A stretch of 64,000 nucleotides of DNA from Solimonas terrae (GCF_011067135.1 NZ_JAAMOW010000007.1:62001-126000), one strand, 5' to 3'; numbered from the stretch's first letter, positions 16,960 through 25,324 are shown. The notes: a model not told the origin generated them from the sequence alone. Translations and numbers: made by a program.

Positions 16960-19900
16960 TCAGGCATCCTCCAGCACCGCGATGACCTGTCCGGACTGCA
17001 CGGTGCGCCCCGGCTGGCAGCGCAGTTCGCGTATCCGGCCCGCAGCCGGCGCGCGGACTTCCATTTCCATCTTCATCGATTCGACCACCACGAGCACCTG
17101 GCCGCGCTCGACGCTGGCGCCTTCGGCGACCTCGATCTTCCAGACATTGCCGGTGACCTGCGCATTCACCGCGCTGCAGCCGCTCGGAATATCGTCGCCG
17201 CCGATATCGGCAGCGACATCGTCGACACTGAAGCTGTCGAGGCCGCGCAGCTTCCAGTCGGTACGCTCCGCCTCGAAGGCCGCCTGCTGGCGCTGCTTGA
17301 ATGCATGGATGTCCGCGGCATTGGCATCGAGGAAGCGCACGTACTCGGCGTACGAAAAGCTCGTGTCCTCGATCTTCAGCGGATAACGTCCGTGCGGAAA
17401 CGCGGCGCGCGCCTCTTCGAGTTCGGCGTCGCTGACTTCGAAAAAGCGGATCTGATCGAAACAGCGCAACAGCCACGGCTGTGCGAAGGCCGGCGTCCGC
17501 CGCCAGCGATTCCACATCTGGATGGTGCGGCCGAACAGCTGATAGCCGCCCGGTCCTTCCATGCCGTAGACGCAGAGATAGGCGCCGCCGATACCGACGG
17601 CGTTCTCCGGCGTCCAGGTCCGCGCCGGGTTGTACTTGGTGGTGACGAGGCGATGCCGCGGATCGACCGGTGTCGCAACCGGCGCGCCGAGATAGACATC
17701 GCCGAGACCCATCACCAGGTAGCGCGCGTCGAACACGATGCGATGCACATCGTCGACCGAGTCGAGCCCGTTGATGCGGCGGATGAACTCGATGTTGTCC
17801 GGGCACCAGGGCGCGTTCGGCCGCACCAGCTCCTGATACTTGCGCATCGCCAGGCGAATCTGCGGATCGTTCCACGACAGCGGCAGATGCACGATGCGGC
17901 TCGGCAGACTGACGTCTTCGGCGCGCGGCAGTGTGTGCTCGATCGCGGCCAGCACATCGAGCAGCTGTCGAGGCTGCAGGACGCGACTGTCGAAGTGAAT
18001 CTGCAGCGAGCGGATGCCGGCGGTGAGATCGATGATGCCCGGCAGCTTCGCGGCTTCGATCGCCGTCGACAGCAGATGCACGCGCAGGCGCAGGGCCAGA
18101 TCGAGCACCATCGGTCCGTATTCGACCAGCAGATTGTCGTCGCCGCAGCGGCGATAGACGACCGGCACCGGCCCGTCGTCGGTGCGCGCCAGAATCGGCG
18201 AACCGGGCTCGGCGATGCGCCTCGCCGCAGTCGGCGCCACGGTCGGCGCGCCGGCCGGAACGAAGCGGATCTTGTCACCGGGCTTGAGCTGGCCGGTCTT
18301 CCAGAGATCGTCGCGCGCGATCACGGCCGGGCAGACGAAGCCGCCGAGGCTGGGGCCATCCGGCCCGAGGATGATCGGAGTGTCGCCGGTGAAATCGATG
18401 GCACCGATCGCGTAGGCATTGTCATGAATGTTGGACGGGTGCAGACCGGCTTCCCCGCCATCGCTGCGCGCCCACTGCGGGCGCGGGCCCTTCAGGCGCA
18501 CGCCGGTACGCGCGCTGTTGAAGTGCACTTCGTACTCGGCGCCGTAAAGCGCCTCGATGTCGGCGTCGGTGAAGAAATCCGGTGCACCGTGCGGACCGTA
18601 GTGCACGGCGATCGTCCAGTCGCGGCTCAGCACCGGCCGCTCCTGGTCCGGTAAGGGCTGCGGCGCCGATGCCGGCGTGGCGGCGCTGTCGATATGCAGG
18701 CTGTCGCCGGCCTTGAGCACGCCGGTTGCATGGCCGCCGAAACCGCCGAGGCCGAAGGTCGCCGCCGACCCCAGATAGGACGCGACATCGAGTCCGCCAC
18801 GCAGCGCCAGGTAGCAGCGCTGGCCGGCGCCTTCGATCGCGCCGAGCGCCAGCACCTGCCCGGCACGAACCGGCACCGGCATGTAGAACGGAATCGCGAC
18901 CTCGTCCAGGGTCGCGTGCATCGCCGCACCGCTCAATGCGATCAGGGCATCGCAGCAAAAGCGCAAGGTCGGTCCGATCATCGTGCACTCGAGCGCCGCG
19001 GCGCCCTCGCGATTGCCGACGATGCGATTGGCGAGACGGAACGAACGATCGTCCATCGGCCCCGACGGCGGAATGCCCACGCTCCAGTAACCCAGCCGCC
19101 CCGGCCAGTCCTGCACGCTGGTCTGCGCGCCTGCGGCGATCACCTCGACGACATTCGGCCGGTAGACGAAGTCCTTGAGCACGCGCGTCGCAACCCTGCC
19201 GCTTCGGAATGCATCGGAATCGAGGACCGCGCGCAGATAGCGGAGATTGGTTTCGATGCCGCGGACCGTGGTGGACTGCAGGGCCTGTGCGAGATTGGCG
19301 ATCGCCGCGTCGCGGTGCTCGCCACGCGCGATGATCTTGGCCAGCATCGGATCGTAGTGGGACGACACTTCGGTGCCGGTTTCGACCCAGCCGTCGACGC
19401 GCACACCCTCGGCGAATCCCACCTCGGTCAACAGGCCGGTGGACGGACGGAAATCCTGCTGCGGATTTTCGGCGTAGAGACGGACCTCGACGGACGCCCC
19501 TTGCGGCTGCAGCGTTGCCTGCGCCGGCAGCGACAATTCACCGGCGGCCTGGCGGATCATCCACTCGACCAGGTCGATGCCGAACACCATCTCGGTGACC
19601 GGGTGCTCGACCTGCAGGCGCGTATTGACCTCGAGGAAGTAGAAGTCCTCGCGAGCCACGTCGTAGATGAATTCGACGGTGCCTGCCGATTCGTACTGCA
19701 CTGCGGCGCCGAGCGCGCGGGCGGCGGCGTGCAGGCGTGCGCGCAGCGCGTCCGACAATCCCGGCGCGGGCGTTTCCTCGACGACCTTCTGGTTGCGCCG
19801 CTGCAGCGAGCAATCGCGCTCGCCCAGCGACACGACCCGGCCACGACCGTCGCCGAAGATCTGCACTTCGATGTGCCGTGCCGTATCGATGCAGCGTTCG

Positions 19901-20493
19901 AGATAGACACGGGCATCGCCGAAGCTGGCAGTGGCCATGCGCTGCACGGCTGCGAAGCGCGCACGCAACTCGTCCGCGTCGTGGCACAGCTGCATGCCGA
20001 TGCCGCCGCCGCCGGCCGTGCTCTTGAGCATCACCGGGTACGTGATGCGCTGCGCCTCGTGCACGGCCTGTTCGACGTCGTCGAGCAGGCCGCTGCCCGG
20101 CAGCAGCGGCACGCCGCTTTTCCGCGCGATCTCGCGCGCGGTGTGCTTGAGGCCGAACTCGCGCAGATGTTCGGGCCGCGGACCGATGAAGCGAATGCCG
20201 TGCGCCGCGAGCTTCTCGGCAAAGTCGGCGTTCTCGCTGAGAAAACCGTAGCCGGGATGCACGGCTTCGGCACCCGTGCGCAGGCAGGCGTCGATGATGG
20301 CGTCGATCTTCAGGTAGCTCTCGCGCGCTGGCGCTGGCCCGAGACGGATCGCCTCGTCGGCCGCCAGCACCGGTGCCGAATGGCGATCGACATCCGAATA
20401 CACGGCGACCGGGGACAAGCCCATGCGGCGCACCGTGCGCACCACGCGCGCCGCAATCTCGCCGCGATTGGCGATCAGTATTTTCCGGAACAT
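16960..20493 (-). CDS. Biotin-dependent guanidine/urea carboxylase
   Basis: A 1177-residue, four-part biotin enzyme. Residues 1-450 are biotin carboxylase (MFRKILIANRGEIAARVVRT; ATP-grasp loop with GGGGIGMQL). About 470-770 resemble KipA and 800-1040 resemble KipI, together forming the carboxyltransferase. Residues 1105-1177 form the biotinyl domain, with biotin lysine K1141 in ESMKMEME. The family was named urea carboxylase, but members encoded beside DUF1989 pairs and guanidine-I riboswitches have been shown to be guanidine carboxylases making carboxyguanidine from guanidine, bicarbonate and ATP. Both contexts are present here, so guanidine is the preferred substrate by inference. It starts two bases after the DUF1989 stop. 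An upstream extension of 30 codons lacks biotin-carboxylase features. Confidence 0.93.
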   Translation of the reverse strand: MFRKILIANRGEIAARVVRTVRRMGLSPVAVYSDVDRHSAPVLAADEAIRLGPAPARESYLKIDAIIDACLRTGAEAVHPGYGFLSENADFAEKLAAHGIRFIGPRPEHLREFGLKHTAREIARKSGVPLLPGSGLLDDVEQAVHEAQRITYPVMLKSTAGGGGIGMQLCHDADELRARFAAVQRMATASFGDARVYLERCIDTARHIEVQIFGDGRGRVVSLGERDCSLQRRNQKVVEETPAPGLSDALRARLHAAARALGAAVQYESAGTVEFIYDVAREDFYFLEVNTRLQVEHPVTEMVFGIDLVEWMIRQAAGELSLPAQATLQPQGASVEVRLYAENPQQDFRPSTGLLTEVGFAEGVRVDGWVETGTEVSSHYDPMLAKIIARGEHRDAAIANLAQALQSTTVRGIETNLRYLRAVLDSDAFRSGRVATRVLKDFVYRPNVVEVIAAGAQTSVQDWPGRLGYWSVGIPPSGPMDDRSFRLANRIVGNREGAAALECTMIGPTLRFCCDALIALSGAAMHATLDEVAIPFYMPVPVRAGQVLALGAIEGAGQRCYLALRGGLDVASYLGSAATFGLGGFGGHATGVLKAGDSLHIDSAATPASAPQPLPDQERPVLSRDWTIAVHYGPHGAPDFFTDADIEALYGAEYEVHFNSARTGVRLKGPRPQWARSDGGEAGLHPSNIHDNAYAIGAIDFTGDTPIILGPDGPSLGGFVCPAVIARDDLWKTGQLKPGDKIRFVPAGAPTVAPTAARRIAEPGSPILARTDDGPVPVVYRRCGDDNLLVEYGPMVLDLALRLRVHLLSTAIEAAKLPGIIDLTAGIRSLQIHFDSRVLQPRQLLDVLAAIEHTLPRAEDVSLPSRIVHLPLSWNDPQIRLAMRKYQELVRPNAPWCPDNIEFIRRINGLDSVDDVHRIVFDARYLVMGLGDVYLGAPVATPVDPRHRLVTTKYNPARTWTPENAVGIGGAYLCVYGMEGPGGYQLFGRTIQMWNRWRRTPAFAQPWLLRCFDQIRFFEVSDAELEEARAAFPHGRYPLKIEDTSFSYAEYVRFLDANAADIHAFKQRQQAAFEAERTDWKLRGLDSFSVDDVAADIGGDDIPSGCSAVNAQVTGNVWKIEVAEGASVERGQVLVVVESMKMEMEVRAPAAGRIRELRCQPGRTVQSGQVIAVLEDA

Positions 20494-20495
20494 GC

Positions 20496-21137
20496 TCAAT
20501 CCCCGAAGATCAGCACGCGCACCGGCGTGGGATTGAAGCCGTTGCAGGGATTGTTGACCTGCGGGCAGTTGGAGATCACGCACAGCACATCCATCGCCGC
20601 ACGCATCTCGACATAGTCACCAGGCCTGGAGACGCCGTCGACGATCGCCAGCCGACCGTCCGGCTCCACCGGCACGTTCATGAAGAAATTGATGTTGGCA
20701 ACGATGTCGCGCTTGCTCATGCCGTGCCGCGACACCTCCAGCAGGAAGTTTTCGCGGCAGGCGTGCATGTAGCGGGTCTGGTGACCGAAACGCACGGTGT
20801 TGCTTTCGCAGGAACAGGCCCCGGCCGAGGTGTCGTGCGCACCGCCGGTGTTGGCGATCACGCTCAGCATCTCGCGGCCCTCGTTCGACAGCAGGCGCGT
20901 GCCCGTCACGACATAGGCCGAGCCCTGTGCGCGCAGCGTGTCCTGGGCACTGTAGCGTTCGCTGAAATCGTCGGCGCGATAGAACAGCGTATCGACTGCC
21001 TGCTGGCCTTCGACATCGACGATGCGCAGCACCTGACCGCGCTGCACCAGCCCCGACCACGGCGCGCGCGCGGCAATGGTGACGTCGACGAGTGCGGTTG
21101 CGGCGTCGCGCTGCACGCCCGAATTTTCGGCCTTCAT
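20496..21137 (-). CDS. Carboxyguanidine deiminase subunit (DUF1989, CgdA/CgdB family, shorter subunit)
   Basis: A 213-residue DUF1989 protein, formerly called a urea carboxylase-associated protein. Visible family motifs are VEGQQAVDTLFYRADDFSERYSAQ (about 42-65), NTGGAHDTSAGACS (about 96-109) and NFFMNVPVEPDG (about 149-160), and it ends ISNCPQVNNPCNGFNPTPV. Characterised homologues form a heterodimer (CgdAB) that hydrolyses carboxyguanidine to allophanate and ammonia, bridging the carboxylase and allophanate hydrolase steps. I do not assign A or B. Its ATG overlaps the previous stop (ATGA, 21137-21134), and its own stop lies two bases before the carboxylase ATG, so the three are translationally coupled. 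Confidence 0.9.
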   Translation of the reverse strand: MKAENSGVQRDAATALVDVTIAARAPWSGLVQRGQVLRIVDVEGQQAVDTLFYRADDFSERYSAQDTLRAQGSAYVVTGTRLLSNEGREMLSVIANTGGAHDTSAGACSCESNTVRFGHQTRYMHACRENFLLEVSRHGMSKRDIVANINFFMNVPVEPDGRLAIVDGVSRPGDYVEMRAAMDVLCVISNCPQVNNPCNGFNPTPVRVLIFGD

Positions 21138-21988
21138 GGCGTCTCCCGGCGAAACAGCGGATCGGTGTTTTCAAAACCGCGGCCCGCTTCGGCGGTCAGC
21201 GTGCGGCAGAGATCGTCGGCCGCCGGCGGCGCGCCCCGCCAGACGATGGCGTCGATCGCCGCGGGTGCGTAGCGCGCAGCCGGGGCCAGCGGGTGCGGGC
21301 AGTTCGAGATCGCCAGCAGCAGATTCATCTCGGCGCGCAGATCGACGAAGTCGCCATGCTGCAGCACGCCGTCGTTCCAGACGAAATGTCCCTGCGCATC
21401 GGTACCGACCGGCGAGAAGAAGCTGATACATGGCGCCAGATCGCGGCGGCTCAGGCCGTGCTTGCCCGCCGCCAGCATCAGGTTGTCGCGGCTGTTGCGC
21501 AGGCCCGGCACGCCGTACCGGTCGAGATTGGATGCCGCCGTGCTCGGACCGACGAGCGTGTCGTGACGACCGCAGCTGTCTTCGGTGATCGAAGCCAGCA
21601 CACGCCCCATGTCGGAGAACAGCACGCGCCCCTTGCGCAGCTCCGCCGTCCACTGCAGCTTGACGGTGTCACCGGCGTTGTAACGCTCGGCGGTGTCGTC
21701 ACCGTTCCAGATCATCACCGCGACGCCGGGCGTTGCCTGCGGATTGCACAGGCGCAGCACCTGACCTCGCGCGACACGCAAGGCGCAGTACCAGCCACCC
21801 GGTATCGATTCGCGCTGGAGAATGCGGTCCGCCGCGATCGGCGCGCCGCCGCGCGGGCTCGCCGCCGGCAAGGGGCGCTGCGAGCCCTGCCCCGCCGCCT
21901 TGAGCTGCAGATAGCGGCTTCGATTTTTCTCGACATCGTGGTCGCCGGGCGCGAGCGCGTCGACTGAGCTTGTTTCAGTCATGGACAT
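21134..21988 (-). CDS. Carboxyguanidine deiminase subunit (DUF1989, CgdA/CgdB family, longer subunit)
   Basis: A 284-residue DUF1989 protein and partner of the next gene. It carries parallel motifs: VARGQVLRLCNPQATPGVAV, GDDTAERYNAGDTVKLQW, the EDSCGRHDTLVGPST box (about 148-162) and INFF-like ISFFSPVGTDAQG, and ends its core with LLLAISNCPHPL. The pair shares a fold and probably arose by duplication. The C-terminal tail (about 245-284) is longer than in the smaller subunit. ATG 21988 has GGAG six bases upstream; ATG 21982 is an alternative. The gene follows the ABC ATPase by 26 bp. Role as half of carboxyguanidine deiminase follows from family knowledge and operon context. Confidence 0.9.
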   Translation of the reverse strand: MSMTETSSVDALAPGDHDVEKNRSRYLQLKAAGQGSQRPLPAASPRGGAPIAADRILQRESIPGGWYCALRVARGQVLRLCNPQATPGVAVMIWNGDDTAERYNAGDTVKLQWTAELRKGRVLFSDMGRVLASITEDSCGRHDTLVGPSTAASNLDRYGVPGLRNSRDNLMLAAGKHGLSRRDLAPCISFFSPVGTDAQGHFVWNDGVLQHGDFVDLRAEMNLLLAISNCPHPLAPAARYAPAAIDAIVWRGAPPAADDLCRTLTAEAGRGFENTDPLFRRETP

Positions 21989-22014
21989 GAGGACTCCGGA
22001 GACGCGGGCGCGTC

Positions 22015-22842
22015 TCAGTGCGTGGGCGTCGGGTCGTCCCGACCTGGGGTTTCCACTGCGATCGGGTCGTCCCGATCCGAGTCATTTGCCGCAATACCGT
22101 CATCGCCAGGCCCCGGCACATGGCGGCGATGGACGGCGATGTTCTGGCTGATGGTGGCCCCGTAGCGCTGCGCCTCGGTCGGCAGCTTGCGCAGGCGATC
22201 GAAGACGACGACGCGCGTGCCGAGCAGAAACGCTTCGCGCAGATCGTGCGTCACCATGACGATGGTCACGCCCGTCTCTTTCCACAGCTTGCGCATCAGC
22301 ACGTGGATTTCGCCGCGGATGCCCGGGTCCAGCGCGCCGAAGGGCTCGTCGAGCAAGAGCACGCGCGGCTGGCGGATCAGCGCCTGTGCCAGTGCCAGAC
22401 GCTGCTGCATGCCGCCGGACAGCTGCGCCGGATATTTGTGCAACGAATCGCCGAGACCGACTTCGCTCAAAAGCGCGTGGGCGCGCTCGACCAGCGCACG
22501 CCGCCGCCTGCCGAAACTGCGGCCGAGCAAGGGCGAGCTCTGCAGTTCCGGCCCGAGCAGGACATTGCCGAGCACGGTCAGATGCGGGAACACCGAATAG
22601 CGCTGGAACACGACGCCGCGATCCGGCCCCGGCTCGTCCGGCATCGGCTTGCCGTCCAGCAGGATGCTGCCGCGTGCCGGACGCTCCTGGCCGAGCAGCA
22701 GACGCAGGAAGCTGGTCTTGCCGCAGCCCGAAGGGCCGACGATGGCGATGAACGCGCCGGCATCGATCTCCAGGTTGACGCGCTCCAGCACGACCTGGGA
22801 GCCGTACTCGATCCAGACATTGCGAATGCTCAGGGCACTCAT
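22015..22842 (-). CDS. ABC transporter ATP-binding protein (guanidine/urea-derivative uptake)
   Basis: The cytoplasmic ATPase of a nitrate/sulfonate/taurine-type importer, 275 residues. Walker A GPSGCGKTS is near residues 35-43, the Q-loop VVFQRYSVF near 77, the ABC signature LSGGMQQRLALAQAL near 143, and Walker B VLLLDEPFGALD near 163, with the H-loop VMVTHD. The last 40 residues are an acidic, proline-rich tail beyond the usual domain. Its ATG overlaps the permease stop (ATGA at 22842-22839). In this operon it would power import of guanidine or a relative; similar genes are often labelled as urea ABC transporters. Confidence 0.92.
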   Translation of the reverse strand: MSALSIRNVWIEYGSQVVLERVNLEIDAGAFIAIVGPSGCGKTSFLRLLLGQERPARGSILLDGKPMPDEPGPDRGVVFQRYSVFPHLTVLGNVLLGPELQSSPLLGRSFGRRRRALVERAHALLSEVGLGDSLHKYPAQLSGGMQQRLALAQALIRQPRVLLLDEPFGALDPGIRGEIHVLMRKLWKETGVTIVMVTHDLREAFLLGTRVVVFDRLRKLPTEAQRYGATISQNIAVHRRHVPGPGDDGIAANDSDRDDPIAVETPGRDDPTPTH

Positions 22843-23660
22843 GCCTTGGGCTCCGCGCCGTGCGCCCAGGGAAATGCCCGCCGCGACAGCTGCGCCAGCG
22901 CCAGATCCATCAGGAACGCGAGCAGCGTGATCCAGGCGACGTACGGCAGGATCGTGTCCATCGCCAGATAGCGACGCAACAGGAAGATGCGATAACCGAG
23001 CCCGCTGTCGGCCGAGATCGCCTCGGCCGATATCAGGAACAGGAACGCCGGGCCGAGCGCGAGACGCAACGAGGCGATCAGGCGCGGCAGTGCCTGCGGC
23101 AGCGCCACGCGTATCAGCACCTGCCAGGTCGAAGCACCCAGCGACTGCGCCTTGACCAGCTGTTCGCGCGGCAGGCTGCCGACCGTGAACACCAGATCGC
23201 GCATCAGGCAGGGCGCCACACCGACGATGATCAGCACCACCTTCGACAGCTCGCCGAGACCGAAGACGATGAACAGGATGGGCAGGATCGCCATCGGCGG
23301 AATCATCGACATGACCGCCGTCATCGGCGCGAACATCGCGTTGCCGATCGGCAGCAGGCCGATCAGCAGGCCGAGCACGAGCGCGAGCGCGGTGGCGATC
23401 GACAGGCCGATCGCCAGCCGCTCGAGACTGGCGCCGGTATCCGACCAGAACAGGTACTCGCCCGTGCGCTTGTCTTCCTCGAAGGCGACGCGGTGAATCG
23501 CGCTGCTCATCTCGCCGAACGGCGGCAGCACCTTGTCGCTCGGATTCTCCGCGCGACGCTGTGCCGACCCCACGACATACACCATCACGATCAGCGCAAA
23601 CGGCAGCAACGCCAGCAGCCATCGGGCGCGGCCCGGCTGCATGTTCATCACGCGACGCAT
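22839..23660 (-). CDS. ABC transporter permease (guanidine operon)
   Basis: A 273-residue inner-membrane permease of the BPD_transp_1 type with about six segments. The coupling-helix motif is visible as EQLVKAQSLGASTWQVLIRVALPQALP (EAA loop, about 165-191). A region of about 40 polar residues after the first helix (RRAENPSDKVLPPFGEMSSA) places it with nitrate/taurine-type permeases. ATG 23660 follows GGGGAGATCC, a good ribosome site, and the gene lies 28 bp after the binding-protein gene. It pairs with the overlapping ATPase gene. Confidence 0.9.
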   Translation of the reverse strand: MRRVMNMQPGRARWLLALLPFALIVMVYVVGSAQRRAENPSDKVLPPFGEMSSAIHRVAFEEDKRTGEYLFWSDTGASLERLAIGLSIATALALVLGLLIGLLPIGNAMFAPMTAVMSMIPPMAILPILFIVFGLGELSKVVLIIVGVAPCLMRDLVFTVGSLPREQLVKAQSLGASTWQVLIRVALPQALPRLIASLRLALGPAFLFLISAEAISADSGLGYRIFLLRRYLAMDTILPYVAWITLLAFLMDLALAQLSRRAFPWAHGAEPKA

Positions 23661-23688
23661 GGATCTCCCCGGCCTCGGTGAGTGGGCG

Positions 23689-24762
23689 CTAGAGCTTGCC
23701 GTCCGCCGCCATCTTCATGTAGGTGGCGTCGAAGCGCAGCTTGATGTTCTTCGTGTCGCCGAGCGTCGCCGTGCCCGGAAAGGCGATGCCGACCACGTCC
23801 TTGTTGCCGACGTTCTGCCCGAGCAGGCCGTGATCGAAGGAGAAGCTGCGCACCAGGTCCATGGTCTGCACGAGCTTGGGATCGGTCGTGAAGCTGACCG
23901 CTTCGGCCGGCGTGTAGAACAGCTTGGTGGTCTTGAGCTGGCCTTCGAAACTGGCGAGCGACGAACCCGACAGCTTGGCCATCGCCTCACGCGCCGCCTT
24001 GCCCTTGACCGGGTCCTGCATCAGCTTGAGCGTGTCGAACCAGATACCGACCAGCGCCTTGCCCAGCGCGGGATTCTGCTGCAGGGTCTTGGTGTTGACC
24101 GCGAGCGTATCGATGATCTCGCCCGGAATCTTGCTCGAATCGAACACCATGTGGGCCGTCGGTTCGCTGTTGATCTCCGACAGCTGCGGGTTCCAGGTCA
24201 CCAGCGCGGTGGTGTCCTCGGCCTTGTAGGCGGAGACGATGTCGGCATCCGACGTGTTGACGGTCTTGATGTCCTTCTCGGCCAGGCCGACCGACGACAG
24301 CGCGCGCGCCAGCAGATAGTGCGACACCGAGAACTCGACGAGGTTGACGTTCTGGCCCTTGATGTCGGTCAGGCTCTTGGCGTTCTTCAGGATCACGCCG
24401 TCATTGCCGTTGGAATAGTCGCCGACGATCAGCGCCGTGGTGTCGACACCGCCAGCGGCGGGAATCGTCAACGCGTCCATGTTGGTGACGGTCACACCGT
24501 CGAACTTGCCGGCGGTGTACTGGTTGATCGATTCGACGTAGTCGTTGATCTGGGTGATGTTGATCTTGATGCCGTACTTGTCGCCCCACTTCTTGACGAT
24601 GCCGGCCTGCTCCGCATACGGCCACGGCATCCAGCCGACATAGATCGACCAGGCAACATTGAATTCCTTCCTGGGGGCGGCCTGCGCCGGCAGACAGAAC
24701 GCTGCGCTGCACACGGCGGCGGCGAGCAGGAGCCTGGACAGAGACGACATTGAACGCTTCAT
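23689..24762 (-). CDS. ABC transporter periplasmic substrate-binding protein, first gene of the guanidine operon
   Basis: A 357-residue secreted binding protein of the NMT1/nitrate-taurine family (COG0715 type). A signal peptide of about 28 residues ends ...CLPAQA|APRK. The mature start KEFNVAWSIYVGWMPWPYAEQAG, then NMDALTIPAAGGVDTTALIVGDYSNGNDG, resembles proteins annotated as putative urea-ABC binding proteins beside DUF1989 genes. ATG 24762 has GAGGG upstream; 27 extra in-frame codons upstream would run into the riboswitch leader and were rejected. As the first structural gene after the riboswitch, it probably binds guanidine or a guanidino compound; this is inference from context. Confidence 0.9.
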   Translation of the reverse strand: MKRSMSSLSRLLLAAAVCSAAFCLPAQAAPRKEFNVAWSIYVGWMPWPYAEQAGIVKKWGDKYGIKINITQINDYVESINQYTAGKFDGVTVTNMDALTIPAAGGVDTTALIVGDYSNGNDGVILKNAKSLTDIKGQNVNLVEFSVSHYLLARALSSVGLAEKDIKTVNTSDADIVSAYKAEDTTALVTWNPQLSEINSEPTAHMVFDSSKIPGEIIDTLAVNTKTLQQNPALGKALVGIWFDTLKLMQDPVKGKAAREAMAKLSGSSLASFEGQLKTTKLFYTPAEAVSFTTDPKLVQTMDLVRSFSFDHGLLGQNVGNKDVVGIAFPGTATLGDTKNIKLRFDATYMKMAADGKL

Positions 24763-24856
24763 TTTCAACCCTCGCGATTCCATAAAAACTAGACGTCGGA
24801 GGATTGGCGAGACACGGGCACAGACACGCTCGAACCTTGCCAATCCGGCTGGTCGA
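24763..24856 (-). promoter_or_regulatory. Candidate expression platform of the guanidine-I riboswitch
   Basis: Between the aptamer and the first ATG, an 8-bp inverted repeat, GGATTGGC (24846-24839 on the minus strand) with GCCAATCC (24808-24801), is followed 12 nt later by TAGTTTTT. GAGAC at the aptamer 3' edge (24862-24858) is complementary to GTCTC at 24813-24809 beside the hairpin, so aptamer folding and the downstream hairpin may compete. The long loop and the gap before the U-run make it an atypical terminator. Confidence 0.45.
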
Positions 24857-24956
24857 GGTCTCCCGGGCTTTTATCCCGCCGTGCTCCGGATCTTCATCCG
24901 GACGGCAGCTCTCGGACCGAACACTTCGCCGGACGACGAAGCTGGAACCCTAGCCA
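24857..24956 (-). promoter_or_regulatory. Guanidine-I (ykkC) riboswitch aptamer
   Basis: Read on the minus strand, the three conserved blocks of the ykkC/guanidine-I class occur in order: CTAGGGTTCC (24953-24944), GGTCCGAGAGCTGCC (24918-24904) and GGGATAAAAGCCCGGGAGA (24877-24859). Between the second and third lies a variable hairpin (TCCGGAT-GAAG-ATCCGGA). This class binds guanidinium and turns genes on when ligand is present. Here it sits about 10 nt after the predicted sigma-54 start and about 95 nt before the binding-protein ATG. Confidence 0.96.
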
Positions 24957-24975
24957 CCAACTCAGCATGAAACGG

Positions 24976-24991
24976 AGCAAAGCGCGTGCCA
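24976..24991 (-). promoter_or_regulatory. Sigma-54 (RpoN) promoter of the guanidine operon
   Basis: TGGCACG-CGCT-TTGCT on the minus strand matches the sigma-54 consensus TGGCACG-N4-TTGCW at every defined base, with the required GG-N10-GC spacing (GG at 24990-24989, GC at 24978-24977). Transcription would start near 24965, just upstream of the riboswitch aptamer. Confidence 0.88.
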
Positions 24992-25063
24992 GCGGTCCGG
25001 CCCTTTGTACAAGGCGGTTTGCGTGGCCATCGGCCACGCCGCGGGCGAATCGACGGGTGTCGC

Positions 25064-25080
25064 GCCGCCAAATTGGTGCG
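25064..25080. promoter_or_regulatory. Putative NtrC site, proximal
   Basis: On the plus strand one half-site, GGTGCG, follows the AAATT spacer; the other half is degenerate. The NtrC consensus is TGCAC-N7-GTGCA. Its centre (25072) lies near -107 from the predicted start and exactly 32 bp from the better site. Confidence 0.5.
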
Positions 25081-25095
25081 CACGGATCGGCGCAG

Positions 25096-25112
25096 CGCAC
25101 GAACTTCGTGCA
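25096..25112. promoter_or_regulatory. Putative NtrC enhancer site, distal
   Basis: A near-perfect match to TGCAC-N7-GTGCA: on the minus strand TGCAC-GAAGTTC-GTGCG, inside a perfect palindrome (25097-25111). Its centre is near -139 from the predicted sigma-54 start. Confidence 0.65.
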
Positions 25113-25324
25113 GCCCGGCGGGCGCGGCGATGCCGCGCACGGCGAGTTCCGGCCCGCGTCCGCCCCGGCATGAATGACAATCGTGGCCGGGCGCTGCGCC
25201 CATCATCGCCGGGCGCAACGCGCGCCATAATGGGCCGGCCCCGGACATCGGGGTATCGCGTGGCATCAAGCCGTGCGCATTCCAATAATCGGGCGCCCTC
25301 GATGGCGCTCCCGGGGGAGGTCCC

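Noticed and set aside
18694-20616. Plus-strand 640-codon open frame
   Set aside because: It is antisense to the biotin carboxylase, has shadow-type Arg/Ala composition and no family motifs.
16960-21988. Simple urea-degradation operon (urea carboxylase plus accessory proteins)
   Set aside because: The guanidine-I aptamer and DUF1989 pair fit guanidine better. Urea use as a side activity is not excluded.
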